From positions 8,005,889 to 8,069,888 of the forward strand of contig NC_061864.1 of assembly GCF_907164915.1 (NCBI RefSeq): a stretch of DNA of 64,000 nt. Direction: 5' to 3'. Source of the DNA: Impatiens glandulifera (taxonomy: Eukaryota > Streptophyta > Magnoliopsida > Ericales > Balsaminaceae). Numbering within the stretch: position 1 is the first letter of the stretch; every line of letters starts with the position of its first letter. Below are positions 1-13,254 of the stretch, piece by piece. The translations under genes were made by a program, and so were the position numbers. The notes under the pieces were generated by a model, which saw nothing but the letters and a program-made list of their open reading frames with translations, did no database searches and had not been told where the DNA came from.

Positions 1-3000
1 TCTACCATTGAACACAATTGATCATGGACTACTTTGGCTTCAACTAGATCCCCTTTTATAGGTAAGTAACTTAACCATGCAGGAAGAACCTGACATTAGA
101 AAGCAATTCATATATCAGAACTGAGCAACAATTCAGACTTAAATGCACTAACCTTTTCTTCTTCTTTTTTTTTTTTATGTTAATCACGATTAAAAAAATC
201 TATATACTTCTGTAAACAAGTCAAGCATCAACATCAAAATGCTAGCTAGCTTTAATGTACTTGATATTACATTTGATTCCCAAAGACAAGAATTGACATC
301 TTGACATGTGAAAGAATACTTGGTCCACTACAAAAATTTAGCACAAACAAAATCTGGATGTACCTGAGATGAATTTATGCTGTCTCGATGGAACTGACAT
401 ATTTTCCCCAAAGCAGAAACAGCATTATCATAAGCCATTACGTTCTCAGACTTCAGTGCATTAGGATCTGCTATCACTCTATTTAACCGGGATAGAGCCT
501 CTGATAGATGAGAAAGATAAGATACCAATCAAAAAGGAGAAGAAGAACAGAATGAAGCTAAGATAAAAATATTTATGAAGTGCACCTCCAATAAGAGGTT
601 TAAAAGCAGGACCACCAAATTCAGCACAAACACCAAGTCCATACACGGCAGCCTGAAAATGCAATAAACATATTGTACTTGAGTCTCAGAAAGTCAACAA
701 TAAGCACAGCATTATAGAATCAACAATGGTGAGGTTCTCATCACCTGTCTAATATCTGGATTCTCATCATTGCAAGCTTCCAAAAGGAAAGGAAGATATG
801 TCTCATAATATCTGGTAATCACCATTAAATCATCAGTTTATTATTGGCAACCTCAGTGCGGATTATTATAACAAGACAATCCAAAAACTCAAACTTTAAC
901 TTACTTCAAAGCGGCTTCACGACAATGCTCTGCAACATCGTCAAATATGCAAATTGCTATTCTTCTCTCCTCAACTGTTTTATCCTTGCCCTACATTGAT
1001 GTTGTTAAATTATAAATATTATGGGATATGATATGATTAAGAGCAATGATATTTGATTACATAAAATTAGGATATTAGTATTCTTACCCTATGTTAGAGG
1101 TATCCTATCCTATAAAATAGATTATCTCAATAATACAACTTTTTAATTATCTACATGATATCACAACTTCTAGATACAACTTAAGGATTTCATCATGTTG
1201 TTTTCACTTGACCTTATTTTGTTCATTATGGATGTTATCCCCATACAAAAAAAATGTCACGAAACTAGATATCCATATATTGAATAGAGAGGCCAAACGA
1301 GCAAGGGTGAGCTAAGGATATAGAAGTCACTAGAGACAAAGCTGGTGGAGACAAAGTCATTGAAACCAAGCAATAGAGTCAGAGACGAAGCCTTTAGAGT
1401 GTGGGAAGACTGAGGCATGAGAATGGGAAACGAATGCATTGCCAATGTTAAAGCCTAGACCTATGTTGCAAATCCAATTCAATATTAAAACTTGCATGGA
1501 TTCAAGGGGATTGTTAGAATATTAAATATTATATTATGTTAAATGATTAGAAAAAACATTTAAAAATATGATATGATTGAGAAGAATGGTATTTAATTAG
1601 GAAATTATCACTTTGCATTAAATGCATGTTAATCCTATAAAATAGACAATCTCTATCAACACATTCTCAATAGTACAACTTTTAAGATTTCTACTGATGG
1701 AAATGTAAAATATTTTAGTTATTAAGTTATTTTGCAAATTGAAATGGAGAACACAATCAAACTAGATGTAGGTTGGATATTACTTACCCACATAGGCGTT
1801 AAATAAGAGGAGAGCTCATCAAACATTGGCAAAAAAGAGGCCTTGAATGTTTTGATCAAAGTACCAAGAATCTCTCCCACCTGAAAAACAGTCACTTTAT
1901 AGTTCAGGCAGCAGAAAAGGACTGAAAGAATTGCCAAGTCAAAGTTAATATTTGATCTTGAAACATAGTTGTAAGGACGAACTTGGTCAAAAACTTCTTC
2001 CTCCTGCTCATTTTCCTCCTTAATTAACTCATTCTCCTCAGCGTCAAAGTCTTCAGCCTTTGCCCTCTCAGCTCTCTCCCGTCTTCTGCTAGAACTGGCA
2101 GTGATTGCTTGCTTTATCTCGTCAACAATGCTCCTCACCTGGTTTTCATCAAGGAGTGGACCAGATATCTGAAAGAAGAAACCAAATTTTACGTTATAAT
2201 GACACACACATGCAGATAAAAGGATCATTCATAAAACAGTCGTATAAAGGCTACGTTTTTCTAAGGAGTAAGAAATAACCAGAAATTATTGTAAACCTAT
2301 GAAAATTAAAACATCAATTTCGAAGTTGTTTTTTATCTGTTCAGAGACAAAGAATTGCAGTTAAGTACGGCAACGATAAAATATAAGTTTTATGTTCCAA
2401 CACATAAACTGCTCTAGACTCTCATTTCCTTCTAAATTGTACAAGAAAAATCTTATAGGGTAAGTGTTGACTCAGCTTATTGATTAAATGGGAGTGGGAC
2501 AAAATATCCTGCATTTGTGCAAGTACAGGATCTTAGGTCCAACATGATCCTCAAATTCAAAGCAAGGAAATTCCATAATGAACATGGGTACTAATTCTCA
2601 ATTTTTACCTCTTCTGAAAAAGTCAGTCACATAACATGTAGAAAAACGTTCAATCTAAGTTAGCCATTCAAAGAATAGAACCCAACAAACCTTCCCTATC
2701 AGACTGTTATTTAACCAGTATTTGTCTATAACCTATTTTATTTTCATATCCTAAAAAAATCAAATGCATAATAATAAGTAAATCTGCCAAAACATTTTCA
2801 TGAATCCACTTTTCTCATCGTATTACTAAAAAATATCTGAGAAACTATTCCAGCAAGAAAATGGGATAATAGGGTCAGTTTGATCTTGAGAAGAAAAACA
2901 TGAAACCAAAAGAGAATAGTAAATAATGAAATGGACCTGTATACATTCGTTCAATGCATCCAGCATGCTTGCGCATATTTCAGTGTCAGGCTCCTGCATT

Positions 3001-6000
3001 TCAGGGAAATATAAGACCACTCATACAGTAGACTATAATACTTTTTATTGGCACAACATAGTAAGACTATGACCAAATAAAATTCTGATAATAAAAACCT
3101 TATGCAGAGCTTCCACTAAAGCTGGTACAATGTAATCTGATAGCTGCTTAATGTATGACTCATTACGACCTTGAGCTAACCCTTTCTCTACTGCTAGTTT
3201 TGCTGATCTCAGTAGCTCTGGCATAGCTGGTAATGCAAAAGTCCACCTTAAGGTATTAAGTATTTCACATGACTCAGGAAACATATGGAAACTGGTAGAG
3301 CAAAACATGATACCTGAAACAGCTGCTTTCCTGACTTCTTCATGGAAATAAAATTTCAGAAGTGGAACCAAAGTTGGAGCTACCTGTGCAAAGATGATAT
3401 ACCTTAGTATTAGTCTCAATTTCGTTAAATAGCAAAGGAAAAAGAGGAGCAAATCAAGACAGACCTGGTCAATCCAGGGATAGAAACCCTCCTTCAACTC
3501 ATCAGCATAACAGCATAGCATGTTACATGCTGTGGCTTTCTCCTCAAGTACACTAGTCTTAATTGCAATTCTTTTGTCCCCCAAAGTAATGGTCTCCATA
3601 CTGCAAAGGTATAATTCTTGTCAAGATTACAGAAATTCTAAGCAACAAATGCAAATTCCATAAATTCAGTATTCAGTGTATATGGTATTCCAACAAATGT
3701 AAGTTGCACAGCCTTTAATATCATATTTCCACAAATCAGCATCCAGTGTATAAGGTCATTATTCCTATTTTTTGAGTTCGACTAAAGAAATAGTATACTG
3801 TTTTCAAATATTTTAATACCACAAGCAGGAGAAAGGATTAAGACACATGGGATTTATAGTAAAAAGAGAACCTTGAATCATTCTTATTGATTTATTGAAA
3901 GATCCTAAAACATGCAAAATAATTGATTAGTCTAAGTATTCCAGTCCTCAGAAAAAGATATCAGGTATAACTTGAAGTGTCAGCAGTATTCAAATAGATT
4001 GCAATATATATATATTATCACACAAGCAAGGTTTGCATATATAATTAAAAAAAGAAGAAAACAGTAACAGAGTCATATTCAAATCTCAAACTAAAACTTA
4101 GAACGGGATCATAAAGTAGAATGCCAAACCTTTCGTCATCAGATTCATCAACTTCATCATCAGAATCTGCTGATGTAATAGTAACATCAGGTTTGAGTTG
4201 AGCAGATAGGAGCAGGGGTGGCATTACAACACTCATATAGGGTAGAAAGTCCTGACCCAGGCATTTGCAGAGCCTGGCCCATGCCTGGAACAAAATACAA
4301 GCAAAACATATGAAGACAGTGAGAACATAAAAACAGGATCACTAGAACAGAAAACATATTGCATAGACATACTTGTAGCATATAACTTGTAGTAGGATCA
4401 TCAGCTTCCATCTCAGATCCTTGCAATGTCATTAACACATCCATAACCTAACAACAGTTAGGCACACAGAAGCAACAAAATGTAAGAAACAAGGCATCAT
4501 TTCAAAACATATTGTTTCGAAGCTTATAAATTTTCTGCTCCTCCTAGTTTATGAACACATGGTAAAGCTACCCCTAGTTTCATACTAATAAAAAGTAGAA
4601 ACATAGAGAATCAATGTAATTTGATAAGAACACTGAAAAATATAGGTAACACTTTAATCCAATAAGATGGTCAAACAACGTATGCAGTGCATATATCATT
4701 AAAAGAAAAATAACAGTCTAGACAGTTTCCAATAGACCATCTGCTCAACATATAATCATGCAAGTTACAAACTTCCTAAATTAAGTAAAAAGTGCACCAA
4801 TATTCATAAAATTATACAATGCAGAAATAGAAGCTTACATGTTTGGCATCTTCCCTGAATTTGTCTTTTCCAACAGCCATTCCAACTAAACTAATACATT
4901 CCATGGCTTTGGCCCGAAGCATCCGATTTGATTTATCCGTTGCATTAACAAGGATGGCCTTTAAGTAAGGCATAACTGCATCGTAGTATTTTTGGAAATG
5001 TTCCTACAGAAAGATAGGATATCAGAAGAAGTAATGCACAAAACAACTGCCAAAAATCAAGTGAGAGAAAAACATAAACACCTGAGATGAATCAGCAACC
5101 GATGCTAAGGCTGTCAAGGCACCTTCTTGTACCATTTGTTTACCATTCTGAACACACACAAAATTACAACAAGAGGGAATTGGTTTATTAACACAGCGAT
5201 CTGTAAGTTTACATTATGCTATTTCATATTTGTCTGTATAAAATAACAATAGCATTAGTAACAGTATGTATTCAGAAATACCTGCAAAAGTATAAGCAGT
5301 TTGCTGACCAACCCGTCCAAATATGGTGTCAAAATTTCCGGGGTACAATTCTCACTGAAATTGAGCACAGCTGAGGCAGCATGTGCCTGTATACAAAAAT
5401 AACAAGATATAGAATCTAGTAAATGTAAAATTAGAGTAACACCTCAAAGAATTTCCCAGATCATAGAATCAACTACATCAGACCATCGTCCAATGGATAG
5501 AAAACTCATAAAAGAACAAATGCACAAAAGTCACAAAGCAAATTTCCTGCCAAAAGTCACAAAAACAGAAAGGCCAAAAGTTCAATCTCAAGATTAAATA
5601 CAAACCTGTACACGAGGGTTCTGGAAATCATCCATTGCTGAAGCTAAAGCTGGTAGAACCTGTTGGTGGTACTGAACTTGCAAGTCTGGCCCCAAGTCTG
5701 TAGACAGTTGTCCAATAGCATTGATGGCTGCCCACCTGACCCGAGGGTGAGGATCTTGAAATGAACCCAAAACCATCTTGACTATTGGTTCCAAATTTTT
5801 AATCATCACCTGCAAAAGAAATGTGCGTCATTTTCTGGGCAACTCCACCAACATCGTGCAATGTTCACAAGTGTAATGAGCCCACAACTAACAATAATAT
5901 GGTAAAATATGGTAAATTCTTTTGCAATTTCAGGCACACCAATGCAGATAACTTTGATTGATCTATCAACATGAAGCATATAAAACTAGATTCAAACAAT

Positions 6001-7635
6001 AAACTACCTATTGCTATAGAAGGCAAGACAATGGACAGAAAAAGCTGCATATCAATCTAGATTCATACAATAAACTACCTATTGCTATAGAAGGCAAACA
6101 ATGGACAGAAAAAGCTGCATATCAATCTAGTTCATACAATAAACTACCTATTGCTATAGAAGGCAAACAATGGACAGAAAAAGCTGCATATCAATCTAGA
6201 TTCAAACAATAAACTACCTATTGCTATAGAAGGCAAACAATGGACAGAAAAAGCTGCATATCAATCTAGATTCAAACAATAAACTACCTATTGCTATAGA
6301 AGGCAAACAATGGACAGAAAAAGCTGAATACCCAAAAGCCCTAAATAATGAAAATCAAGGAATCAATGTGATCAATATAAAGAATACCAACAAATGATGT
6401 CAGACCTTTGAGCACCCTTCTGCAATCTGAGCAAGTGCAATAAGGGAAGCATGATGCTTCTGCCATTCCGGAGCTGCCAAATATGCAGGCAATTGCTCAG
6501 ATGCCACGGGGACAATTGTGTTTCCACCCAATGCAATCGCTAAACGATCCAAACACTCTTGTCCAACACTGTAATTGCTAGTCTCCCCTGCATCCTCGTC
6601 CTCAGTCTGTGCACTGTGCCATTCCTGTTCGTCCTCAATATCTAACAGCATCTTCATCAAAATAGAAAATAGCCTGCTAATGAATTGCGGCAACTTCCTC
6701 ATCATGCCCGGTGCTCTCTCTCTGGCTTCCGCCAGTGTTATGACAAACTCGACTGCTAAATGTCTTGTTCCTTCTTCCAATGATTCTGCCTCTGCAATCT
6801 GTAACATAGCCCCCACTATATCCACCAGCTGCCTCCTGAAGAACCTCGGCTCTGTCCCCGCCAATTCAATCAACAATTCAAGCGCTTCCTGTGCAGTAGC
6901 CTCCTGCCCACCATTCAAAGCTTCAGTAAGTGTTGCCATCATCGTTGGCAGCAAATCCTGGAACCGGTCTCGGTCGCTCGAATTAGTCAAGCACTGGATG
7001 AAATTAACCACAGCGCTGAGGGCTGCAATCTTCACATCCGAATTAGGCGACGTAGTTAGGCATTGCAAGAACACGCCATGGAGATGCTTAATATGAGGGG
7101 TAAGCGTTTCCCCAATGTACTGCGCCAGTTGAGCGAATATCAGGAATGCCGACTCTTGAAGTTTGGTCGAATCAGAAGAGACGCACTGGAACATAAACGG
7201 CAACAACTCCGGCCATCCATTCTCTGGCAACACACCGGAAGCAAGTTCTGAGACGGTATCGCACAACTTTTTAATTATCGACTTCGCTTCCTCTCTCTGG
7301 ACGCAGCCAAGCAACACCGATTTGAGCGAGGATTGTGTCGACGGTGTCAGCCTGGGCCATATGTAGGAGTCATCCCGAGTTAGCTGTTTCCTGAGGAGAA
7401 TTGCGGCCATCGCACGTGCCTCCAAGGTAGACGAATGCTGGAGGAGATGAGCGAGTTTGAGAACGAGAGAGTTTGGATCATTCTGCTTGCAGAGGTTGAA
7501 GATAAGCTCGGCTTCGGATCGTTGCTCGTTGGACGTTGACATGAGATGAGAAATGAGTGCCTCGAACGGCGCCGGATCCGGTCCGAGAACGGCTGCAAGT
7601 TGCGCCTGCTGGATTTGATTCGCCTGAGGATCCAT
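1..7635 (-). CDS. IPO5: Importin-5 / karyopherin beta-3 type nuclear transport receptor (3' end outside window)
   Basis: HEAT-repeat importin-beta family receptor that carries cargo such as ribosomal proteins into the nucleus in a Ran-GTP-dependent way (family knowledge). Eighteen in-phase exons are visible on the minus strand: 7635-6406, 5809-5606, 5386-5282, 5147-5082, 5003-4839, 4447-4373, 4284-4130, 3600-3465, 3383-3314, 3226-3099, 2993-2937, 2168-1983, 1880-1788, 990-905, 811-745, 652-586, 500-364, 89-1. They give about 1,038 residues; the plant family is about 1,110, so only the C-terminal end is missing. The protein starts [20 protein letters not shown]. Exon 1 alone codes 410 residues. 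An acidic loop ([12 protein letters not shown]) lies in exon 7 and an acidic stretch ([13 protein letters not shown]) in exon 12, both typical of plant IPO5. The donors of exon 1 (GTCTGA) and exon 12 (GTTCGT) are weak. The gene is divergent from the IQM gene. Confidence 0.95.
995..1690 (+). mobile_element. Degraded small LTR (TRIM-like) element inside an importin-5 intron
   Basis: The intron between exons 13 and 14 (991-1787) is far longer than most in this gene. It holds two diverged direct repeats of roughly 150-180 bp, at about 995-1165 and 1508-1690. They share blocks such as ATATGATATGATT, CCTATAAAATAGA and CTCAATAxTACAACTTTT. A purine-rich stretch (CAAGGGGA) precedes the second repeat, which opens TTGTTAGAATATT, as expected for a polypurine tract and LTR start. 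No coding sequence is recognisable between them. The element is very decayed and its ends are uncertain. Confidence 0.35.
5988..6330. repeat. Five-copy 69-70 bp minisatellite in importin-5 intron 1
   Basis: Five near-identical head-to-tail units, each containing AATAAACTACCTATTGCTAT and AATGGACAGAAAAAGCTG. Differences between units are single-base changes and 1-2 base indels. The array lies wholly inside the first intron (5810-6405), so it does not change the protein. Confidence 0.95.
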
Positions 7636-7760
7636 CGGAGGAGAATTAGGGTTTAGAGTAGAGGATGAGATAGCAGAGTGGCGCTCTCTGTCTTTTCCCC
7701 TCTCTCTCTCTCTCTAGTTGAAATTGGAGGCGAAGCGGGGGTTTGTGAATTGTGATTGTG
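7636..7760 (-). promoter_or_regulatory. Importin-5 5' leader with a CT/GA microsatellite
   Basis: Immediately upstream of the ATG at 7635. On the plus strand it includes a run of CT dinucleotides at about 7700-7716 (GA on the coding strand). Pyrimidine- or purine-rich leaders are common in plant housekeeping genes. No TATA box was identified, so promoter limits are not claimed. Confidence 0.4.
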
Positions 7761-10636
7761 AATGGAAAAGGGAAGAAGGGCTACGCCTCAATTTAAGGGC
7801 GTGTTTGGAAAGTAATAACTTATAACTGTGGGGATTTTAATTACTTTACTGCTTTTTAATATTACTCATTATTTACTTCCCTAAGCTAAGCTGGCGGCCG
7901 CGACTTGCTAATGGTGGACGCTTAGCTGTTTTTTTTTTTTTCTTTTTTTGCTACCACATCCACATGCTATTATTATTATTATTTTCTTAACTACTCAATT
8001 TAATTTGGAAGTACCCGGGAATGTTATTGTTGGATTTGATCCTTAATTTATCTTAAATTATTATCTACATTATTTTAAAATAAATTTATTTGATATAAAT
8101 TATTAAAAACTGAGTTACTTATGATTGATTTGGATAAAATTTAAATATATATATATATGATGAATATATTTTAAAGAAAGAAATATATTTTGAATGATAA
8201 TTCTTTGTAATTAAAGATGTCGTTGGTATAGTATAATAAACAAATTTACTCATCTTATACAAAATTGTAACTAGCTTTAAATACAATATTTTTTTTCATG
8301 TGACTTACTTTTTTTTAAAATATATGATTATATACTTTTATTAATATTACTATTGTATAATATATTAAATATATATATTATTTTATTTTATTATTAAAAA
8401 TATACTTATACAAATAGTTATAATTTATTAATTATTATTTTTCTATAATTTAATTAATTACAAATAATATTATTATTTTTTGGGGGAAGGTATTTTGTTA
8501 CATTCAATTACAAACATTTAAACTAAGTCAATATAATTCACATAAAAATATATATTATAATTAAAATTTTATTAGTTGTTAAATAATAATGATTCAGTTG
8601 TTATAATAATAATTAAAAAATATATACAAGTTCAATTATTTCTTATAATTTAAACCACACAATACTGTTTACTCAAATTTAATACATAAATATTACTATA
8701 TATTATTTATAAAGTCAGAGTTAATATAACATTGTATAATACGAAAAAATAAGGGAGATAAATATTATTCTTTGGCTGTTATAAGAGAGAATGACGGCCA
8801 AAAGAAGAGGATAAGTAGTTTTGAGATTACAGAATATTTATAAAATATTACATACATAAAAATAGTGATATTAAATTACTAGTTCTTATAATGTCATATT
8901 TGGAATTGAGTTAAGCTTTTAATTAAATATTAAATTATTTTTAATTGATTATCTATAATATTTGAGTTGTTTTATCAAAATAATATAAATAAATCAAGTT
9001 TGACCTAAACTAAGTCTTTTAAAATAAATTTTAAGGTTTGTTTGACGTAAGATTAATTAGAAATAATCTGGTTTATTTTAAAATATATATTTATATAAAA
9101 ATAAATTCTTTTTAATTATTTAAGTGAATGATTATAATATAGTTAATATTATAAATATTTATAAAATAAAGTAAGATCATTTAAAAGATGAAAGTGAAAA
9201 TATGATAGCTGTTATTTCAAAATAATTCCAAATAATTCGCATTAACTAAACTCTAAATTACTTATAAATAATCTTATCAAATAATATTTGAATTTTAACT
9301 TTGAACTTACGGACTTTTTGACTCTTTATTATTTTATTTTATATTTATACATGTCTGAAATATTTTATTATGTATTAATTGAATGAAATTTGAAAATTTC
9401 TCTATTTTATTAGATTTTTATTCCAATAATTTATTAAAAAAATATTTTTTAAAAACTAAAAAATTAATTCTTATCAAATAAAATAAGAAGTTACAAATAT
9501 CACATTAATTTGTAAATAATGAGAAATAACAGATAATAAATAATAAAGATTTACAAATATTAAAATTATAATATAAATCATTTAACAATAATGTAATTTC
9601 TTTAAGGTGATTTTAAGATGCAAGTTTCATATTTGTCTTTGTCCAGGGTGGATAAGTAATTTCAGAAAAAATTATGTAAGATAATAATAAATAATCTACA
9701 AAATAACGAAAAATTCATAAAAATTATTAGAAGACACATATAAAATAGATTACAAATACAAATAAATTCCAAAAAACTTTTTATTATAAATTATCACAAC
9801 GCAATTAGAGAGTATTGATAACCCAAAAAAAATGATGTATAGAACAAACACAATACCAACTACAAAAATTAACACAATTTTATAGATCGAGAGTTTGAAT
9901 AAGACAGATGATCAAAGTCGGTATCTAAGTGGTCCGATGTTACAAGTTCGATTATAACCTAAAACGACTTAAATTGATTGTGCTAACTTAAATTAAAGAT
10001 TTGTGACCAAAAGAGTGATAACATCCCATTGTTATGACATGAATACTCAATTTTGATATTATGCATACAAAGACTTGTCTAAGGGAACCAAAAGGATATA
10101 TTCTTGATAAATAGAATATATGTTTTTTTTCTGACAACAAAAAGAGATAGAAATTAAATTGACTTATTAATAAGAAAGAAAAAAAAAACTCGACAGAACA
10201 TGATAAAGCATAAAGAGAGCAAAAACATGCAGGAGAAAGAGAGTCTAGCTTTTATGTCCATTGAAGTCGGGAACTTGGACCAAACATTACCCACAAGTTT
10301 CTCTCTTTCTCAGTCAGTCCCTTATTTAGAAGTGAAGTAAGTGTCTCCATTCTCCACATTTAACGGTTTATCTGGTCTTTAATTTTGTATCCAAAATTAT
10401 GATGAGACATTATTTCCTATTCTCTTGCTCCTCCTCCTCCTTTCCACATAATCTTGCCTTTCTGATCCGGCTCGACTTTCCATGACGCATCTGGTCATTC
10501 TTCCGAGCTTAATCTTCATCTTGAAATGGTACATTTTTTTATTCAAATTAATGCTTTCTTTTTCACGCCCATTTGCCATTTCTAACAATCCATTATTGTC
10601 TTTCAACCAATTGGGAATCATCTGTATAAAAAAGGG
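7761..10636. other. AT-rich intergenic region between the divergent importin-5 and IQM genes
   Basis: About 2.9 kb, strongly AT-rich from 8030 to 9640, with no credible open frame or RNA gene. The last 400 bases before the IQM ATG are less AT-rich and carry pyrimidine tracts (10420-10445). They probably include the IQM promoter and leader, but I could not fix a TATA box. Confidence 0.6.
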
Positions 10637-12736
10637 ATGGATAAACAATCCCCAACATCATCAGATAGCCCCCCTCACAAAATCTTGCAATTACCTGTTC
10701 CTGATTTAGAAAGCCCTAAACATGAAGCTGCCATCAAGTTACAAAAAGTTTATAGAAGCTTCCAAACCAGAAGAAAGCTGGCTGATTGTGCTGTCCTCAT
10801 AGAACAAAGCTGGTGTGTATTTCTTCTCACTTCTTTCTTCCTTCTTTTTTCTCATTCTAATTAATGCAACATACATAGGTGGAAACTCATAGATTTTGTG
10901 GAACTCAAGAGGAGTTCCGTGTCCTTCTTTGAAATTGAGAAACATGAATCAGCTGTCTCTCGATGGTCAAGAGCAGGAACCAGAGCTGCAAAGGTAAGTT
11001 TTCCACAGTATCAATGGAAATAGGCCACAGGTTTCTCTAAACTAACCAATATTTTTGCAGGTTGGAAAAGGTTTATCTAAAAACAGTAAAGCTCAGAAAC
11101 TTGCTTTGCAGCACTGGCTTGAAGCTGTATTTTTCATTCTAGTCCCACTCTACTAATTCCTGACCTGAGATTAACATTCAATTTCTCAACTTTTGTTGTT
11201 GTTCTTGTGAAACCAACACAGATTGATCCACGACATCGGTATGGACACAATCTCCATTTCTATTACGAGGAATGGCTGGAGTCCCAAAACAATGAACCCT
11301 TTTTCTATTGGTAAAAAAACAGAATAACTAACCCCTTCCTTCAACTATTGGGTGCCTCCATAGCTAAAGTTCATGAATAAAAACACAGGTTAGATATCGG
11401 AGAAGGGAAAGAAGTAAATATTGTGGAAAGATGTCCAAGATTGAAACTTCAGCAACAATGCATCAAGTACCTTGGTCCTGTAAGTCTGTTTTTCTTGATG
11501 TTTCTCTTCTTCTTCTTGATGCTAAAATTGTGTGGATCTATTTAGCTGGAGAGGATTTGTTATGAAGTGGTGGTAGATGAGGGCAAGCTATTGTACAAGC
11601 AAAGTAGGTTGCTGGTGAATGCGAAAGAACCCAAGGATGTGAAGTGGATATTCGTTCTGAGCACGTCTATGGCATTGTATGTAGCCCAGAAGAGGAAAGG
11701 TACATTCCAGCATTCCAGCTTCTTAGCTGGAGGAGCCACTTCAGCTGCAGGAAGGATTATAGTTGACAATGGAATTCTAAAGGTATATATATGTAAATAC
11801 AAACTATATGTTTAATCTTCATTCATCAACATCCTATTTGTTTGTTGCATGCAGGCTGTCTGGCCTCACAGCGGCCATTACCGACCAACCCAAGAAAACT
11901 TTCAGGATTTCATTGCATATCTCAGGAGGAATCATGTGAATCTCACCAATGTTAAGGTGAAGTCAAACATAAGTTCAATTCTAGTCTATATATATAAAAA
12001 GAAATGATACTCTGAAACTTATATAAGGACCCACAAGCAGCTTGAACCAGTGGAGGAGGAGGAAGAAGACGGGGGAGAAGAAGAAGAAGAAGAAACCCTA
12101 AGCAAACAGCAGAGTGTTACCTTGATAGACATTTCATCTGGATCGGATAATGGCGATTCAACAGAAGAGGAGGATAATAACATTAGTGGCAGCAACCATA
12201 AGGGGGCATTACTGACAAGTCTTTTGATACCGGGCAAGGAGGAGTTCATCGAGAGATTAAAGATAGAGAATAAAATGGCGGAGGAGGAGGAATCAAAGAA
12301 CAACAAGGAAGAGGAAGAGGAAGATGAAGAGATGGTTGAAGAAATAGGGGGGGTTTCAGAAGATCATATAGTTGATAGGATAAATTCAAAGAGAATGATG
12401 AAATCTTATCAATTGGGAAAACAATTGTCGAGTAAATGGAGCAGTGGAGTTGGCCCACGAATTGGGTGTTTGAGAGATTATCCGATGGAGCTTCAATTTC
12501 ATACTTTGGAACAGGCGATGCTATCCCCGCGTCCAAAGGATGGTGGTCGGCAGCATTTGAGATCAAACTCGACGATCATAACAGACAATAACAACTTGGG
12601 CGGAGAAGATGTGCAAAGATTACGAAGACGAGTGAGGAAGATGAGTTACAGTGGAGATTTGAGTCGAATTCGTGAAGGATTTCCCTTAGCCTCTCCAATG
12701 CGTAAAGTCTCCGCAAGAATGGACTACAACAGATGA
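10637..12736 (+). CDS. IQM-family calmodulin-binding protein (IQ motif-containing protein)
   Basis: Plant IQM proteins bind calmodulin through one IQ motif and act in stress and developmental signalling. Eight in-phase exons: 10637-10812, 10879-10993, 11061-11126, 11222-11310, 11389-11479, 11546-11782, 11855-11956, 12038-12736, giving 524 residues. The IQ motif ([14 protein letters not shown]) is at about residues 33-46. The conserved core follows: [72 protein letters not shown] and [10 protein letters not shown]. The last exon starts with a Glu-rich acidic tract (12050-12100 and again 12290-12340) and ends with a basic, low-complexity tail. The start at 10637 begins [15 protein letters not shown]; an upstream ATG at 10482 opens a different frame and was not used. 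IQM1/IQM4-like membership is likely, but the exact paralogue cannot be assigned. Confidence 0.93.
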
Positions 12737-13220
12737 TAGTTTTATTTGAAAATATATGTATCTTCTGTTGTTACTATTGTAATTTATTTCATTTATTAAA
12801 ATAGTAATTCATTTTCAATAAACAGTTTTAAATTAAAATATTAAAAAAATAACTAGGATTTATTGTTTTAGTTTAACTTCAATTTAAACCAGGATTCTAA
12901 TTAATTGTTTCATCGTTTCTTACTATTTATTAATTATAACAAGTACGATAAATGCGTAAAGTCCCCGCAAGAATGGACTACAACAGATACTTTTATTTGA
13001 AAATATGTATGTTCTGTTGTTACTATTGTAAAAAAAAACAATTAATTGCTACATTTATTTCATTTATTAAAATAATAATTCATTTTCATTAAACGGTTTT
13101 GAATTAAAATATTAAAAAATAACTAGGATTTATTGCTTTAGCTTAACTTCAAATTTATACCAGGATTCTAATTAATTGTTTCATCGTTTCTTACTATTTA
13201 TTAATTATAACAAGTATCAT
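12698..13220. repeat. Direct tandem duplication of the IQM 3' end
   Basis: The last about 39 coding bases and the 3' flank of the IQM gene (12698-12951) are repeated directly downstream (12952-13220), starting ATGCGTAAAGTC in both copies. The second copy keeps the codons for the protein tail (GTCCCCGCAAGAATGGACTA) but has lost the TGATAG stop region and gained small A-rich insertions. It is a non-functional echo of the gene end. It may supply a second polyadenylation region. Confidence 0.9.
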
Positions 13221-13254
13221 AATTTTGGATAGGAAAAAAAACTCACTACTAGTT

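Noticed and set aside
5988..6330. Evenly sized repeats that might suggest a CRISPR-like array
   Set aside because: Units are directly abutting with no spacers, the DNA is a plant intron, and CRISPR does not occur there.
6575..7096. A 173-codon open frame on the plus strand opposite importin-5 exon 1, with two more beside it (7063-7251, 7163-7366)
   Set aside because: They are antisense shadows of a long, well-conserved coding exon, with no recognisable domain of their own.
10482..10709. Upstream ATG and 75-codon frame before the IQM gene
   Set aside because: It is in a different frame from the IQ-motif exon and encodes a low-complexity hydrophobic stretch. The start at 10637 fits the family.
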